Source: Candidatus Gastranaerophilales bacterium
Lineage (GTDB): Bacteria > Cyanobacteriota > Vampirovibrionia > Gastranaerophilales > JANQFW01
Direction: 5' to 3'
Assembly: GCA_028277625.1 (NCBI GenBank)
Contig: JANQFW010000038.1
Coordinates: 1-64,000, forward strand
Length of the DNA stretch: 64,000 nt
Shown here piece after piece: positions 10,837 to 19,315 of this stretch. Made by a program: the position numbers and the translations under genes. Every line of letters begins with the position of its first letter. Positions within the stretch are counted from its first letter, which is position 1. A model generated the notes under the pieces. It was not told the origin of the DNA and did not search any database. It saw only the letters and a list, made by a program, of their open reading frames with translations.

Positions 10837-11880
10837 TCAAGCAGGAAATATAGGCACATGCGATATGCCTAACTTTTCGTCCAGCTCAAACATAATATTC
10901 ATATTCTGCACTGCTTGACCTGCTGCACCTTTTATTAGGTTATCAATACAGCCAATGATTATAATTCTTCCGGTTCTTTCGTCTATAGTAAAACCAACAT
11001 CAAAAAAGTTAGAACCTTTTACCCATCTTGTTTCGGGGTGTATACCTTCCTTGGCTATTCTTACAAAAAATTCTTTTTCATAGTATTTTTTATAAACATC
11101 TAAAATATCATTATAACTAATATCTTGATTTAATATGGCATAGCTGGTAGTTAGCAGGCCTCTATTCATCGGTATTAGATGAGGTGTAAATACCAAACTG
11201 ATATCTTCACCAGCTGCTATAGATAACTCTTGTTCTATTTCTGGAGTATGTCTATGTGATAAGAGCTTGTAAGCTTTTAATGATTCATTACATTCTGTAT
11301 AGTGAGTACCAATATTTAATGCTCTGCCGGCACCGCTTACACCTGATTTTGCATCTATGATAATACTATTTCTGGAAATTAAATCTTCTTTTAATAAAGG
11401 ATATAAACTTAAAATACTACACGTTGTATAGCATCCTGGATTGGCTACTAGCCTTGAATGCTTTATATCTTCTCTTTTTATTTCAGATAAACCATACACA
11501 GCTTCTCCTAAAAGCTCAGAGCTACAATGCTCGGTTTGATACCATTGCTCATATATGTCTTTATCATTTAATCTGTAATCTGCACCTAAGTCTATTACTT
11601 TGACCTTATCTAGTATGTTTTTATTTATTTTTTTTGATGCAATACCATGTGGCAGAGCTAAGAATATTACATCAAGATCATTCGCCATTTTTTCAAGGTC
11701 TTCTTCTTCGCAAGTTGCTTGAAAAATCCCGTTAAAGTTGTTGTATATATCATTATACTTCTGTTCGGCATAACTTTTAGATGTAATGGTCTTTATTTCA
11801 ACCTGGTGATGTTGTACTAAAATCCGTGCCAACTCTTCACCCACATATCCTGTTATCCCTACTATTCCAGCTTTTATCAT
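10837..11880 (-). CDS. argC: N-acetyl-gamma-glutamyl-phosphate reductase
   Basis: NADPH-dependent reduction of N-acetylglutamyl phosphate. The N-terminal nucleotide-binding GITGYVGEELARI and the catalytic Cys150 in VANPGCYTT are present. The ORF-track start at 11901 is wrong, because the AAGGAGG ribosome site lies inside that extension; ATG at 11880 gives MIKAGIVGITG and 347 aa. It is the first gene of the argCJBD-carAB operon and sits behind a leader with a strong terminator hairpin. Confidence 0.96.
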   Translation of the reverse strand: MIKAGIVGITGYVGEELARILVQHHQVEIKTITSKSYAEQKYNDIYNNFNGIFQATCEEEDLEKMANDLDVIFLALPHGIASKKINKNILDKVKVIDLGADYRLNDKDIYEQWYQTEHCSSELLGEAVYGLSEIKREDIKHSRLVANPGCYTTCSILSLYPLLKEDLISRNSIIIDAKSGVSGAGRALNIGTHYTECNESLKAYKLLSHRHTPEIEQELSIAAGEDISLVFTPHLIPMNRGLLTTSYAILNQDISYNDILDVYKKYYEKEFFVRIAKEGIHPETRWVKGSNFFDVGFTIDERTGRIIIIGCIDNLIKGAAGQAVQNMNIMFELDEKLGISHVPIFPA

Positions 11881-11917
11881 TATATTCAACCTCCTTATCA
11901 CTACTCTCTATATATAC

Positions 11918-11951
11918 AAAAAACCTCCTATATAGTTATAGGAGGTTTTTT
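11918..11951 (-). terminator. Strong hairpin in the argC leader (attenuator or ncRNA terminator)
   Basis: A perfect 15-bp inverted repeat (AAAAAACCTCCTATA / TATAGGAGGTTTTTT) around a 4-nt loop is followed by a T-run in both directions. It lies only 38 bp upstream of the argC ATG, so on the minus strand it interrupts the path into the arginine operon. Either it attenuates the operon or it ends a small RNA made from the leader. On the plus strand it cannot serve rpsP, which starts downstream. The stem contains an AGGAGG. Confidence 0.85.
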
Positions 11952-12110
11952 AAAGCTTATTTATTAATTTAACCAAAGTAAAAACAGCATTAAAGTTTCA
12001 GCAATCCTCCTGAAGAACGATTGAACGGCATCGTGACCTGTTTTCATTTTTGGTTAAAATCATTATTGTTGCCTACTTCTCTAAATTTATTAATATTCTA
12101 AATAAAACAT
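11952..12110 (-). ncRNA. Structured leader RNA candidate upstream of argC
   Basis: Read on the minus strand, TTAACCAAA...AAAACAG pairs with CTGTTTT...TTTGGTTAA across about 50 nt, and an inner CAATC/GATTG hairpin encloses TTCTTCAGGAG. This closed structure sits directly before the 15-bp terminator and argC. I tested T-box, glnA-type, c-di-GMP, guanidine, SRP, 6S and tmRNA hallmarks by eye and none fits. It may be an arginine- or glutamine-responsive attenuator or a free small RNA. Only the pairing is seen; the function is inferred. Confidence 0.4.
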
Positions 12111-12297
12111 AATTAAATATCAAGATGCCTTAGCTTGATTTGCTGGAAACCTTGAAGATTTATTTTTTTTGATATATTATATTTGCTAGTGGCTTATGAT
12201 TGTGATATCAATAGTTATAGTATTCATTTTGATAATTTGAAAAATATTTTTAAATTAGTATATTATATATAGATAGACCAAAGGAGAAAATTAAATC
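12111..12297. other. Divergent intergenic region between argC leader and rpsP
   Basis: It must hold the promoters of rpsP (plus) and the arginine leader (minus). On the minus strand, 12262 to 12230 reads TATACTAATTTAAAAA then TTTTTCAAATTATC, a partial match to the dispersed upstream element described elsewhere in this annotation. No coding region is seen. Confidence 0.35.
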
Positions 12298-12630
12298 ATG
12301 GTAAAAATTCGCTTAAAGCGTTTTGGAGACAAAAAAAATGCTATTTATAGAATTATAGTAATAAATAGCGCGGCTAAAAGAGAAGGTAGACCTATAGAAC
12401 AAGTAGGCTTCTACAATCCAAAAACAAAAGAATTAAGATTAGATAAAACAAAAGCTACAGAATGGCTTAAAAAAGGTGCTCAGCCAACAGACACAGTTAA
12501 ATACTTAATTGATAACTCAGATGAAAATGGCAACTTAATCAAAAAAGAAAAAGAAGGCCAAGCAAAATTATCTAAAAAAGCTAAAGCTAAAGCAGAAGCT
12601 GAAAAGCAAAATTCTGAAAGCGCTGCATAG
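12298..12630 (+). CDS. rpsP: 30S ribosomal protein S16
   Basis: Small-subunit protein bS16, needed for 30S assembly. The start [19 protein letters not shown] and VGFYNP are diagnostic. The core is about 85 aa; a Lys/Ala/Glu-rich tail of about 25 residues follows ([12 protein letters not shown]), a common variable extension. GGAGAAAA precedes ATG. It is alone here, without the rimM-trmD-rplS genes that often follow. A terminator lies about 40 bp downstream. Confidence 0.97.
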   Translation: MVKIRLKRFGDKKNAIYRIIVINSAAKREGRPIEQVGFYNPKTKELRLDKTKATEWLKKGAQPTDTVKYLIDNSDENGNLIKKEKEGQAKLSKKAKAKAEAEKQNSESAA

Positions 12631-12667
12631 ATAAAAAGGCAAAGTATATTAGAATAAGTTTAACCGG

Positions 12668-12698
12668 AAAGAGAGCTTTAAAACTCTCTTTCTTTTAT
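12668..12698. terminator. Terminator between rpsP and the convergent operon
   Basis: AAAGAGAG and CTCTCTTT form an 8-bp stem with an A/T-rich loop, followed by TCTTTTATT on the plus strand. It ends rpsP and may also serve the converging gene at 12702. Confidence 0.7.
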
Positions 12699-12701
12699 TG
12701 G

Positions 12702-13076
12702 CTAAGATTTCTCCTTCAGTGCTTCTTTTAAAGCAATTTCTAGCGTGCTTATTTTATTTTCTAATAATTTTATTCTCTCAGAGCTTTCTTTTGTCTCTAT
12801 TTCAGCTCTTTCTACACTTCTGCTTTCTTTTTTAATTGCTTCTACCCAAGCAGACTCTCTAATTTTCATTAGTATAACACCCAGCAAAGTACCGTAAATC
12901 GCCATTAATATAATAAGAGCAGCTGTCATAGTTGTTTTAATAGGCTGATCAGGCCAATACATTATTTCTGCTGATAAACCTTTATTCATGTAGGCAAAAA
13001 ACAATATGTCACATATCACTATTAATACTAATATCAAATAAATTCTCTTAATGTTCTTGTTTAAAAAATCTTTCAT
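12702..13076 (-). CDS. Small membrane protein with two TM segments and a coiled coil
   Basis: Function not recognised. Residues 10-29 (IYLILVLIVICDILFFAYM) and about 49-70 (MTAALIILMAIYGTLLGVI) are membrane spans. The last 50 residues form a Glu/Lys/Leu heptad-like coiled coil. The layout resembles LapA/DUF1049 proteins, but I see no diagnostic motif. AAAGGAG precedes ATG, and it starts 6 bp after the pseudouridine synthase, so it is the last gene of the operon starting at 15437. Confidence 0.75.
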   Translation of the reverse strand: MKDFLNKNIKRIYLILVLIVICDILFFAYMNKGLSAEIMYWPDQPIKTTMTAALIILMAIYGTLLGVILMKIRESAWVEAIKKESRSVERAEIETKESSERIKLLENKISTLEIALKEALKEKS

Positions 13077-13082
13077 TTTAAA

Positions 13083-14048
13083 TCAACTCCTTTGACCTAA
13101 TATTCTCATCAACTTTTGTATTTCTTGATCAGGTTCAATTTCTATAACTATTTTATCAGTTTTTTCTAAATTTTCATCAGAAATATTTAAAGGAAGTTCA
13201 GGATTTGGCTTGTAGAACGACAATTTATAAGCCTGAAGAGCCTGCCCACTTAACTTAATATTTATATTATCTCCGCCATACAATGGATCACCTGCAACCG
13301 GATGATGGATATGAGACATATGCACCCTTATTTGATGAGTACGCCCTGTTTCTAAAGTAGCCTCCACATAAGTAAATCGATTAAAGCGCTCTAGAACTCT
13401 CCAGTGTGTAACTGAATGCCGGCCTTTCTCAATAACTGCCATTTTATGACGATGAACAGGATGCCTGTCTATAGGGGCATCTATAGTTCCAGTATCGTCT
13501 TTTATATTTCCCAACACAGCTGTCAAATATTGTCTTGTAGCTATTTTGTACTTTAATTGCTCAGCCAAAAACTTATGAGCATAATCATTTTTTGCAATCA
13601 TCAGTAAGCCGGATGTATCTCTATCCAACCTATGCAATATTCCTGGGCGCATTATACCGTTTATGCCGGAAAGCTTTCCTTCACAGTAATACAAAAGCGC
13701 ATTGACAAGGGTGTCTGTTCTTTCTTTGCTGGTAGGGTGAGTCAACATGCCTGCTGGTTTATTTACAACAAGCATATTATCATCTTCGTAACAAATCTCT
13801 AATGGTATATTTTCTGCAGGTAAATCTAAAGGCTCTGCATCAGGTATTTGTATAGCAAGCTTATCAGCATATTTTAGCTTATAAGAAGTTTTGCTTACAA
13901 TATCATTTACCAGAACACTTTGCTTATCCCTTATTAATTGTTGGACTCTACTGCGTGAAATATTTGGAATAAGATTAGTCACAAAAATATCAAGCCTAGT
14001 GCCCGCATCTTCTAAATCAATTTCAGCTTTGAAAAGACTTTGGTTCAT
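13083..14048 (-). CDS. RluD-family ribosomal large-subunit pseudouridine synthase
   Basis: Isomerises uridine to pseudouridine in 23S rRNA. An N-terminal S4 RNA-binding domain (RLDIFVTNLIPNISRSRVQQ) precedes the RluA-type catalytic domain with HRLDRDTSGLLMIAKN, whose second Asp is catalytic, and the GRTHQIRVHM motif. At 321 aa it matches RluD/YlyB. Its start overlaps the end of lspA by 26 bp, the common lspA-rluD pairing. Target positions cannot be read from sequence, so no symbol is given. Confidence 0.93.
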   Translation of the reverse strand: MNQSLFKAEIDLEDAGTRLDIFVTNLIPNISRSRVQQLIRDKQSVLVNDIVSKTSYKLKYADKLAIQIPDAEPLDLPAENIPLEICYEDDNMLVVNKPAGMLTHPTSKERTDTLVNALLYYCEGKLSGINGIMRPGILHRLDRDTSGLLMIAKNDYAHKFLAEQLKYKIATRQYLTAVLGNIKDDTGTIDAPIDRHPVHRHKMAVIEKGRHSVTHWRVLERFNRFTYVEATLETGRTHQIRVHMSHIHHPVAGDPLYGGDNINIKLSGQALQAYKLSFYKPNPELPLNISDENLEKTDKIVIEIEPDQEIQKLMRILGQRS

Positions 14049-14520
14049 CTACCTTTTCTTTATCCTTGCTCCTCAGAGGAAAATTTAATATTATTATTAT
14101 AATAGCACCAATATTTATTGATGCATCAGCAATATTAAAAACCGGGAAATTAATAGAGTCTAATTGAATAAAATCTATAACGTAATTATAAAAGAGCCTA
14201 TCATATAAATTGCCTAAAGTTCCACCTAGTATAAGATTCCAGGCGATCAGAGGAAGAATTCGCATAGTATTTGCATTTTTTAATAAAAAATATAAAATTA
14301 TTAAAGATACACTCAATGAAAAAATAATTAGAAAAACAATATTATTTTCTAGAATGCTAAAAGCCGCGCCTTTATTATAAATTTTGGTAATAGATAAAAT
14401 TTGATTTATTATGGTAAATTTTTCAGAGTAATCGATAACGCTCTCTATATAAATTTTTGACAATCTGTCAATAATAAATATTATAAGAGCTATAATTACA
14501 AAATATTTTTTTTTATTCAT
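14023..14520 (-). CDS. lspA: Lipoprotein signal peptidase (signal peptidase II)
   Basis: Membrane aspartyl protease that cleaves prolipoprotein signal peptides after lipidation. Four TM helices are apparent. The catalytic Asp pair lies in GGTLGNLYDRL and VFNIADASI, and NKGAAFSI is conserved. It is 165 aa, typical. It starts 2 bp after the secreted protein gene and overlaps the pseudouridine synthase gene. Confidence 0.95.
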   Translation of the reverse strand: MNKKKYFVIIALIIFIIDRLSKIYIESVIDYSEKFTIINQILSITKIYNKGAAFSILENNIVFLIIFSLSVSLIILYFLLKNANTMRILPLIAWNLILGGTLGNLYDRLFYNYVIDFIQLDSINFPVFNIADASINIGAIIIIILNFPLRSKDKEKVDEPKSFQS

Positions 14521-14522
14521 TC

Positions 14523-15437
14523 TTAAATTTTACTTTTTGCAAAATTACTACAATTCTTCTTTTTTAGAAAAAAAGTACTTTCGGGTATTACGTTCACTCT
14601 TTGGTATAACAGTACCAGTCCTGTTAGTTTAATATCAGGGTGCGCATGGACATCTTCGGCCATTTCGGTATAGCCCACGGATGCCGCTGCAAACTCGTTA
14701 TTGTTGGTCTTATTAGATTGCATAACTCTTTCTAACAAGCCTGAAGATGAAGGAATTTGCCTAAAAACTTCTTGTGGATTGATAGAAGGATGCACTATCG
14801 GCTGTCTAGTAATTGAACCTAATGCAAACATGCCCGCCGGAACCTCAGCTTGCAGTGTAGCTGTGTAAGTATCTCCTGCTAAAACTTGCTCTGGCGCATA
14901 AAAGTCCACTGTTAAATTTTTTGCTGAGCCATACTTTATTATTGTCTTTTCAAATAAAATTCTATCAGAAACAATTTGCCAGCTTTTACCAAATCGTTGT
15001 AAATAAAGAACATTATCAGTCTGGCTTTCAAATACGCCTCTATCATGTGTAATGTCTGATTTTTTAAATGATACTCCTGTTATATACTCATTAAGATCAA
15101 CAGCAGCTTGATTACCATTTATTCGCACATTTGTTATTTTTAAATTATACTTCAAATTGGGATAATTTACCCAGGCTTTACCTACTAGCTCAAAGAGTTT
15201 TTTACGGTCTATACCATCTGCACTCTTGTATTTGTACGATATATAATTTTTTAACTCATCTTTTTTATGTAAATTTAAAGTATTTGAAAATTTTTCTAAA
15301 AAAGCTACAACTTCTTTTACCAATAAATTATTCTGCAAAGAAATATTTACGTTGAAATCTTTTTTATTTGCTAACGAAGGTAATGCGTTAACGTTCATTA
15401 TTAAGACAGCTAATAAAAAAATAATCGCTTTTTTCAT
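14523..15437 (-). CDS. Secreted protein of unknown function with NTF2-like region
   Basis: A signal peptide is clear (MKKAIIFLLAVLIMNVNALP, cleavage near SLA-NKK). Residues about 30-165 look like an NTF2/SnoaL-like alpha-plus-beta domain (WVNYPNLKYNLKITNVRINGN). Residues 170-275 look like a beta-rich domain (VDFYAPEQVLAGDTYTATL, then GFTEM-like VGYTEMAEDVHAHPDI). No enzyme motif is seen. It heads the operon with lspA, suggesting an envelope role, and is preceded by a copy of the dispersed upstream element. Confidence 0.75.
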   Translation of the reverse strand: MKKAIIFLLAVLIMNVNALPSLANKKDFNVNISLQNNLLVKEVVAFLEKFSNTLNLHKKDELKNYISYKYKSADGIDRKKLFELVGKAWVNYPNLKYNLKITNVRINGNQAAVDLNEYITGVSFKKSDITHDRGVFESQTDNVLYLQRFGKSWQIVSDRILFEKTIIKYGSAKNLTVDFYAPEQVLAGDTYTATLQAEVPAGMFALGSITRQPIVHPSINPQEVFRQIPSSSGLLERVMQSNKTNNNEFAAASVGYTEMAEDVHAHPDIKLTGLVLLYQRVNVIPESTFFLKKKNCSNFAKSKI

Positions 15438-15492
15438 CTATATACTCCACTTATAATTGATTTTAGGCTAAATGAAATAACCATCAACTTAT

Positions 15493-15569
15493 AATATTTA
15501 CTACTGCTCCTCAATTGAATTTTAGACTAATCTTTTCAGATCTCTGAAAAGAATTTTTGAGTTAGTATA
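15493..15569 (-). promoter_or_regulatory. Dispersed upstream element, copy 1 (compact)
   Basis: Read on the minus strand: TATACTAACTCAAAAA, then CTTTTCAGAGATCTGAAAAG (perfect palindrome), then ATTAGTCTAAAATTCAATTG and AGGAGCAGTAGTAAATATT. It ends 56 bp before the start of the secreted-protein operon. TATACT resembles a -10 box, but no good -35 is seen. Confidence 0.65.
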
Positions 15570-15682
15570 ATATTATCATTTTAACAACAAAACACTTAAA
15601 TTGTACAGAAGCCGAATATTTGGGATTAACCTTTACATTTTATTGATTTATAAGTTTTTTTGAGTAATTATTTTTTTTAGAT

Positions 15683-15782
15683 TATACTAATCTCTGAAAA
15701 GAGATTTTTAAATTATACTAATTCTAAAGTGCTTTTCAGAAAAAATTATTAATTAAATTTAAATAAAGAAGAGTATAAACAG
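15683..15782 (+). promoter_or_regulatory. Dispersed upstream element, copies 2a and 2b (tandem partial)
   Basis: Two successive starts, TATACTAATCTCTGAAAAG at 15683 and TATACTAATTCTAAAGTG at 15714. The second continues through CTTTTCAGA to AGAAGAGTATAAACAG. It ends 35 bp before the acyl-CoA dehydrogenase ATG, in the gene's orientation. Confidence 0.55.
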
Positions 15783-15817
15783 TTTATTAGCCTAATAATA
15801 GGTAAGAGGACATAATA

Positions 15818-17002
15818 ATGGCAGTTGAAACAGTATTACAAGGACTGGAAAACAGCAATTTTACACTTACAGAAGAACAACAAGATATTAAAAAATGCGT
15901 TAGAGAATTTGCAGAGGCTGTAATTCCTGAACGCGCAGCACAAATAGATGAAGATGCTAAATTTCCTTGGGATATCTACGAGGAAATGATTAAAAGTGAC
16001 TTGGTTGCTGTTCCATATCCTGAGGAATACGGGGGATTAGGGTTAGATCCTGTAGCAGAATGTATAGTTGTTGAAGAATTATCAAGAGTAGATTTATCTT
16101 GTTCCTTGGCTTGTATGGTTAATAGCCTTGGCAGTAAGCCTATTTTATTAGGTGGCAACGAGGAACAGAAGAAGAAATATATAACACCTATTGCTAAAGA
16201 GGGAAAAATATGTGCTTTTGGCCTTACCGAAGCTGGTGCCGGAAGTGACTTTATGGGAATACAAACAAAAGCAGTTAAAAAAGGTGATAAATATATAGTC
16301 AATGGCTCAAAATTATTCATAAGTCATGGTAATCTAGCAGATTTTATTACTGTATTTGCTAAAACAGATCCAAAAGCAGGAATCAGAGGACTGTCTTGTT
16401 TTATCATTGAAAAGGGTTACCCGGGCTTTAAAGTAGGAAAAACAGAACACAAATTAGGAATAAGAGGTTCAGAGACTGCTGAGTTAATATTTGAAGATAT
16501 GGAAGTTCCTGCTGAAAATCTTTTGGGATCTGAAGGTTCAGGCTGGAAAATAGCAATGAACACTCTTGACTGCTCTAGACCTGGTGTTGGCGCACAAGGT
16601 GTGGGTGTTGCTCAAGGAGCTTTGGATTGTGCGTTTAAATATGCTCAAGAAAGAGAACAGTTTAACCAACCTATTGCAAACTTTGAAGCTGTTCAAAATA
16701 TGCTGGTTGATATGGACATTAGAATACAAGCAGCTAGATTGATGGTTTACAGAGGAGCAGAAGCTGTTAAAACTAACAACAAAAATAAAGCAATGTATTC
16801 ATCTTTAGCTAAATGCTATGGTGGTGATGTTGCAATGAGAGTAACAACTGATGCGGTTCAAATCTTAGGTGGCTACGGATATACAAAAGAATTTCCAGTA
16901 GAAAGAATGATGAGAGATGCTAAAATTACCCAAATTTACGAAGGAACAAACCAGGTGCAGCGTATGGTTATCAGTAGACATCTCCTTAAAAACTATAAAT
17001 AG
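15818..17002 (+). CDS. Acyl-CoA dehydrogenase
   Basis: FAD enzyme that introduces a trans double bond into acyl-CoA. It is 394 aa with the N-terminal helical, middle beta and C-terminal helical domains. Signatures are GLTEAGAGSDFMGIQT (FAD/substrate) and QILGGYGYTKEFPVERM, followed by QIYEGTNQVQRMVISRHL, whose Glu is the short/branched-chain-type catalytic base. AAGAGGAC precedes ATG. No thiolase, enoyl-CoA hydratase or electron-transfer flavoprotein is adjacent, so the substrate is open; butyryl- or isovaleryl-CoA type is likely. Confidence 0.93.
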   Translation: MAVETVLQGLENSNFTLTEEQQDIKKCVREFAEAVIPERAAQIDEDAKFPWDIYEEMIKSDLVAVPYPEEYGGLGLDPVAECIVVEELSRVDLSCSLACMVNSLGSKPILLGGNEEQKKKYITPIAKEGKICAFGLTEAGAGSDFMGIQTKAVKKGDKYIVNGSKLFISHGNLADFITVFAKTDPKAGIRGLSCFIIEKGYPGFKVGKTEHKLGIRGSETAELIFEDMEVPAENLLGSEGSGWKIAMNTLDCSRPGVGAQGVGVAQGALDCAFKYAQEREQFNQPIANFEAVQNMLVDMDIRIQAARLMVYRGAEAVKTNNKNKAMYSSLAKCYGGDVAMRVTTDAVQILGGYGYTKEFPVERMMRDAKITQIYEGTNQVQRMVISRHLLKNYK

Positions 17003-17032
17003 TCAATAGAAACAAAAATTAAATAAATATAA

Positions 17033-17070
17033 AGCAGCTACATTAAATTTTTTAAAGTAGCTGTTTTTAT
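17033..17070 (+). terminator. Terminator after acyl-CoA dehydrogenase
   Basis: CAGCTAC / GTAGCTG stem followed directly by TTTTTATT. Confidence 0.75.
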
Positions 17071-17251
17071 TAAAATCAATAAATAAGCCTAAAAATATAA
17101 AAACAATTTCTTTTTTTTCCCTTTAAACTATTGCATTTAAGTAATGTAAGTTTTAAATTATTATACAGATGGCCTTTTTTTTAAAATTTTATTATTAGAG
17201 TAAAGATAAAGAAAGAAGTATAGGATTTTTTATGAGTAGAAAAGGAGAAAA

Positions 17252-18808
17252 TTGTTGGTTAAATACAATCAAAAATGTGGCGTTTATTCCACATCCGATG
17301 TTGAAGAAAGACACATAACGTCGCAGAGCCTAAACAATACTTCTGTAAATTTAAAAAAAACTAACTTTCAAGTTTTTGAAGAAATTGAGTATGAAACAGG
17401 TTTAGACTTAAACAATATCGAAACTCCTATACTGGATGCGTTAGAGAACTACTCAAATAACCCATCCATACCACTACATATTCCAGGGCACGCACGAGGT
17501 GAAGGTGTATTCCCTAAATTCAGGGACATAATTGGATCAAAAATAATAAATATTGACACAACCGACGAATTCGACAACCTAGGAACCTTACATCCTGCGA
17601 CCGGACCTATTAAAAAATCTCAAGAATTAACCGCACAAGCCTTTGGTGCAAAAAACTCCTTTTTTCTTATAAATGGATCATCTGTCGGGAATCTTGCATT
17701 AGCGTTAACAGTCACTAAGGAAAATCAAAAAATAATAGTTGCAAGAAATTGCCATCGTTCTGTAATCAGTGGATTAACTATGACAGGCGCTATCCCTATT
17801 TGGGTTACGCCAGAATGGAAGGATGAATGGGAAATATGGGGAACTATAAATCCTGCTGAAATAGAACACCTACTGAATGAAAATCCTGATGCCACTACTG
17901 TATGGATTACAAATCCAACTTATGAAGGAATTGTTAGCAATATTAAAAAGATAGCTGCAATATGTAAAAAAAGAAATATAACCTTATTAGTAGACGAAGC
18001 TCACGGCTGTTTGTGGAATTTTCACGAAAAACTGCCTCAACCAGCTCTTAATTGCGGAGCTGATGCTGTTGTGCATTCTATACACAAAACCGGCGGTAGT
18101 TTTTCGCAGAGTTCTGTTTTGCACATAGGTAAAGAATCTAAAATTTGTGAAGAAGAACTTGAAGCAAACCTTAAAATTCTACAATCGACCAGTCCTTCTT
18201 ACTTATTACTTGCCAGTCTAGATTCTGCAAGGGCTTATTTATCTTCTGAGTATGGACTGAAAAAAGTTGATGCTGCTGTAGAAAATGCGATATTACTTAG
18301 AAAATGGCTGAATAGCCTACCTCGTGTAGAATGCCTTGAGCCAGAAGGTCAAAATATAGCTGTTGATCATACTAAGATATTCTTAAAAATTGATGGATTA
18401 AGCGGTAAAAGACTTGAGAGCATTCTAGAAATTGAATATCATATTGAAGTAGAAGCTGCAGCGGATAACGGAATTTTGGTACTGGTAAATATTGGGAATA
18501 CAAAGTCTGAGCTGGAATACTTCTGGGAGTGTATGCACTCTATTGTCAGTAGTAATTATTCTGACATTAGTTATTTAAATAAAACAAAATACATGCCTTA
18601 CTACGTGCCTGAGATGGTTTATTCTCCACGTAAAGCTTTTATGAGTGCTAAAGAAAAAATCTCTACAGAAGACTCTATTGGAAGAATATCTGCTGAGGTA
18701 ATTGCAGAGTGTCCGCCTGGAATTCCTATACTAATGCCGGGGGAAAAAATTACCGAAGAACATCTTCCTTATATTAGAAGGTTAAAAACAATTAATGTTA
18801 TCAAGTAA
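17252..18808 (+). CDS. Orn/Lys/Arg decarboxylase family protein
   Basis: Fold-type I PLP decarboxylase of the Orn/Lys/Arg group, short form without the N-terminal wing domain (518 aa, like SpeA/Cad/YaaO proteins). Visible are IPLHIPGHARGEGVFPKF, the FLINGSSVGNLAL phosphate-binding loop, LLVDEAHG with the pyridine-N Asp and SIHKTGGSFSQ with the Schiff-base Lys. The C-terminal domain ends ECPPGIPILMPGEKIT. The start is TTG at 17252 or TTG at 17255, behind AAAAGGAG. About 45 residues precede the family core. An arginine decarboxylase role in polyamine synthesis would fit, but substrate is not determined. Confidence 0.9.
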   Translation: MLVKYNQKCGVYSTSDVEERHITSQSLNNTSVNLKKTNFQVFEEIEYETGLDLNNIETPILDALENYSNNPSIPLHIPGHARGEGVFPKFRDIIGSKIINIDTTDEFDNLGTLHPATGPIKKSQELTAQAFGAKNSFFLINGSSVGNLALALTVTKENQKIIVARNCHRSVISGLTMTGAIPIWVTPEWKDEWEIWGTINPAEIEHLLNENPDATTVWITNPTYEGIVSNIKKIAAICKKRNITLLVDEAHGCLWNFHEKLPQPALNCGADAVVHSIHKTGGSFSQSSVLHIGKESKICEEELEANLKILQSTSPSYLLLASLDSARAYLSSEYGLKKVDAAVENAILLRKWLNSLPRVECLEPEGQNIAVDHTKIFLKIDGLSGKRLESILEIEYHIEVEAAADNGILVLVNIGNTKSELEYFWECMHSIVSSNYSDISYLNKTKYMPYYVPEMVYSPRKAFMSAKEKISTEDSIGRISAEVIAECPPGIPILMPGEKITEEHLPYIRRLKTINVIK

Positions 18809-18838
18809 AAATTTTATTAATTTTAAATTTATTATTTT

Positions 18839-19315
18839 TTAGTCCTCAATTAGGATATCATTTTCTGGCCCTATTTGAGGATTTTCTGTTTTTTCATACC
18901 AGTATGCAGCTGCTAAGCCACTAAAGGAATTAAATAGTGCACTTAAGCCTGCAATAAAGCTCATAAACATCAAAATTATTAATATACTTACCCCTAAGTC
19001 GGACATTGAGTCTGTAAGACTTTTAGACTTAGGGACTAAGGAAAAAAATATGGCTAAATTAAATGGAATGTTAACAAGCATCGCTGTAAAGGCTGATGTA
19101 AAGCCTGAAACTCCACCAATAAATGCACCGTCTTGTATAGTTAAAATACCGACAAAAGCATTTTTCTTTAAATAAAATACCACCATTGCCCCTACGAGTG
19201 TAAAAACAAGAATAATTATGCATTTGAATAATAAAAATGGTACTAAGTATATAAGTCCAAAAATAAATCCTATTACAGCTCCCAACCAAAGCGATGATTT
19301 TAATAACAACCCCAT
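18839..19315 (-). CDS. Four-TM membrane protein of unknown function
   Basis: The ORF-track start (TTG, 19330) lies in the ribosome site. ATG at 19315, 8 nt after GAGGG, gives a 158-aa protein beginning MGLLLKSSLWLGAVIG. Four hydrophobic segments are spaced through the protein, with Gly/Ala-rich helices, and a short acidic tail (ENDILIED) faces outward or inward. It resembles small DUF-type integral membrane proteins that pack with homo-oligomers. No catalytic motif is seen and the neighbours give no hint. Confidence 0.7.
   Translation of the reverse strand: MGLLLKSSLWLGAVIGFIFGLIYLVPFLLFKCIIILVFTLVGAMVVFYLKKNAFVGILTIQDGAFIGGVSGFTSAFTAMLVNIPFNLAIFFSLVPKSKSLTDSMSDLGVSILIILMFMSFIAGLSALFNSFSGLAAAYWYEKTENPQIGPENDILIED

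Larger units (their letters stand above)
15438..15817. other. Divergent intergenic region with upstream elements
   Basis: About 380 bp without a gene. It holds the compact minus-strand element (15493-15569), a plus-strand pair of partial elements (15683-15782) and A/T-rich filler. Both flanking transcription units therefore carry the same motif family. Confidence 0.6.

Noticed and set aside
12001-12110. Glutamine (glnA) or c-di-GMP riboswitch in the argC leader
   Set aside because: Short matches (CGTTCA, GAAGTAGG, GGTCACG) occur, but the order and pairing of the known consensus are not present, so only an unassigned structured RNA is reported.
17233-17319. 28-codon ORF starting ATGAGTAGAAAAGG, overlapping the decarboxylase start
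   Set aside because: Out of frame with the decarboxylase, with no ribosome site of its own; its AAAAGGAG serves the TTG start instead.
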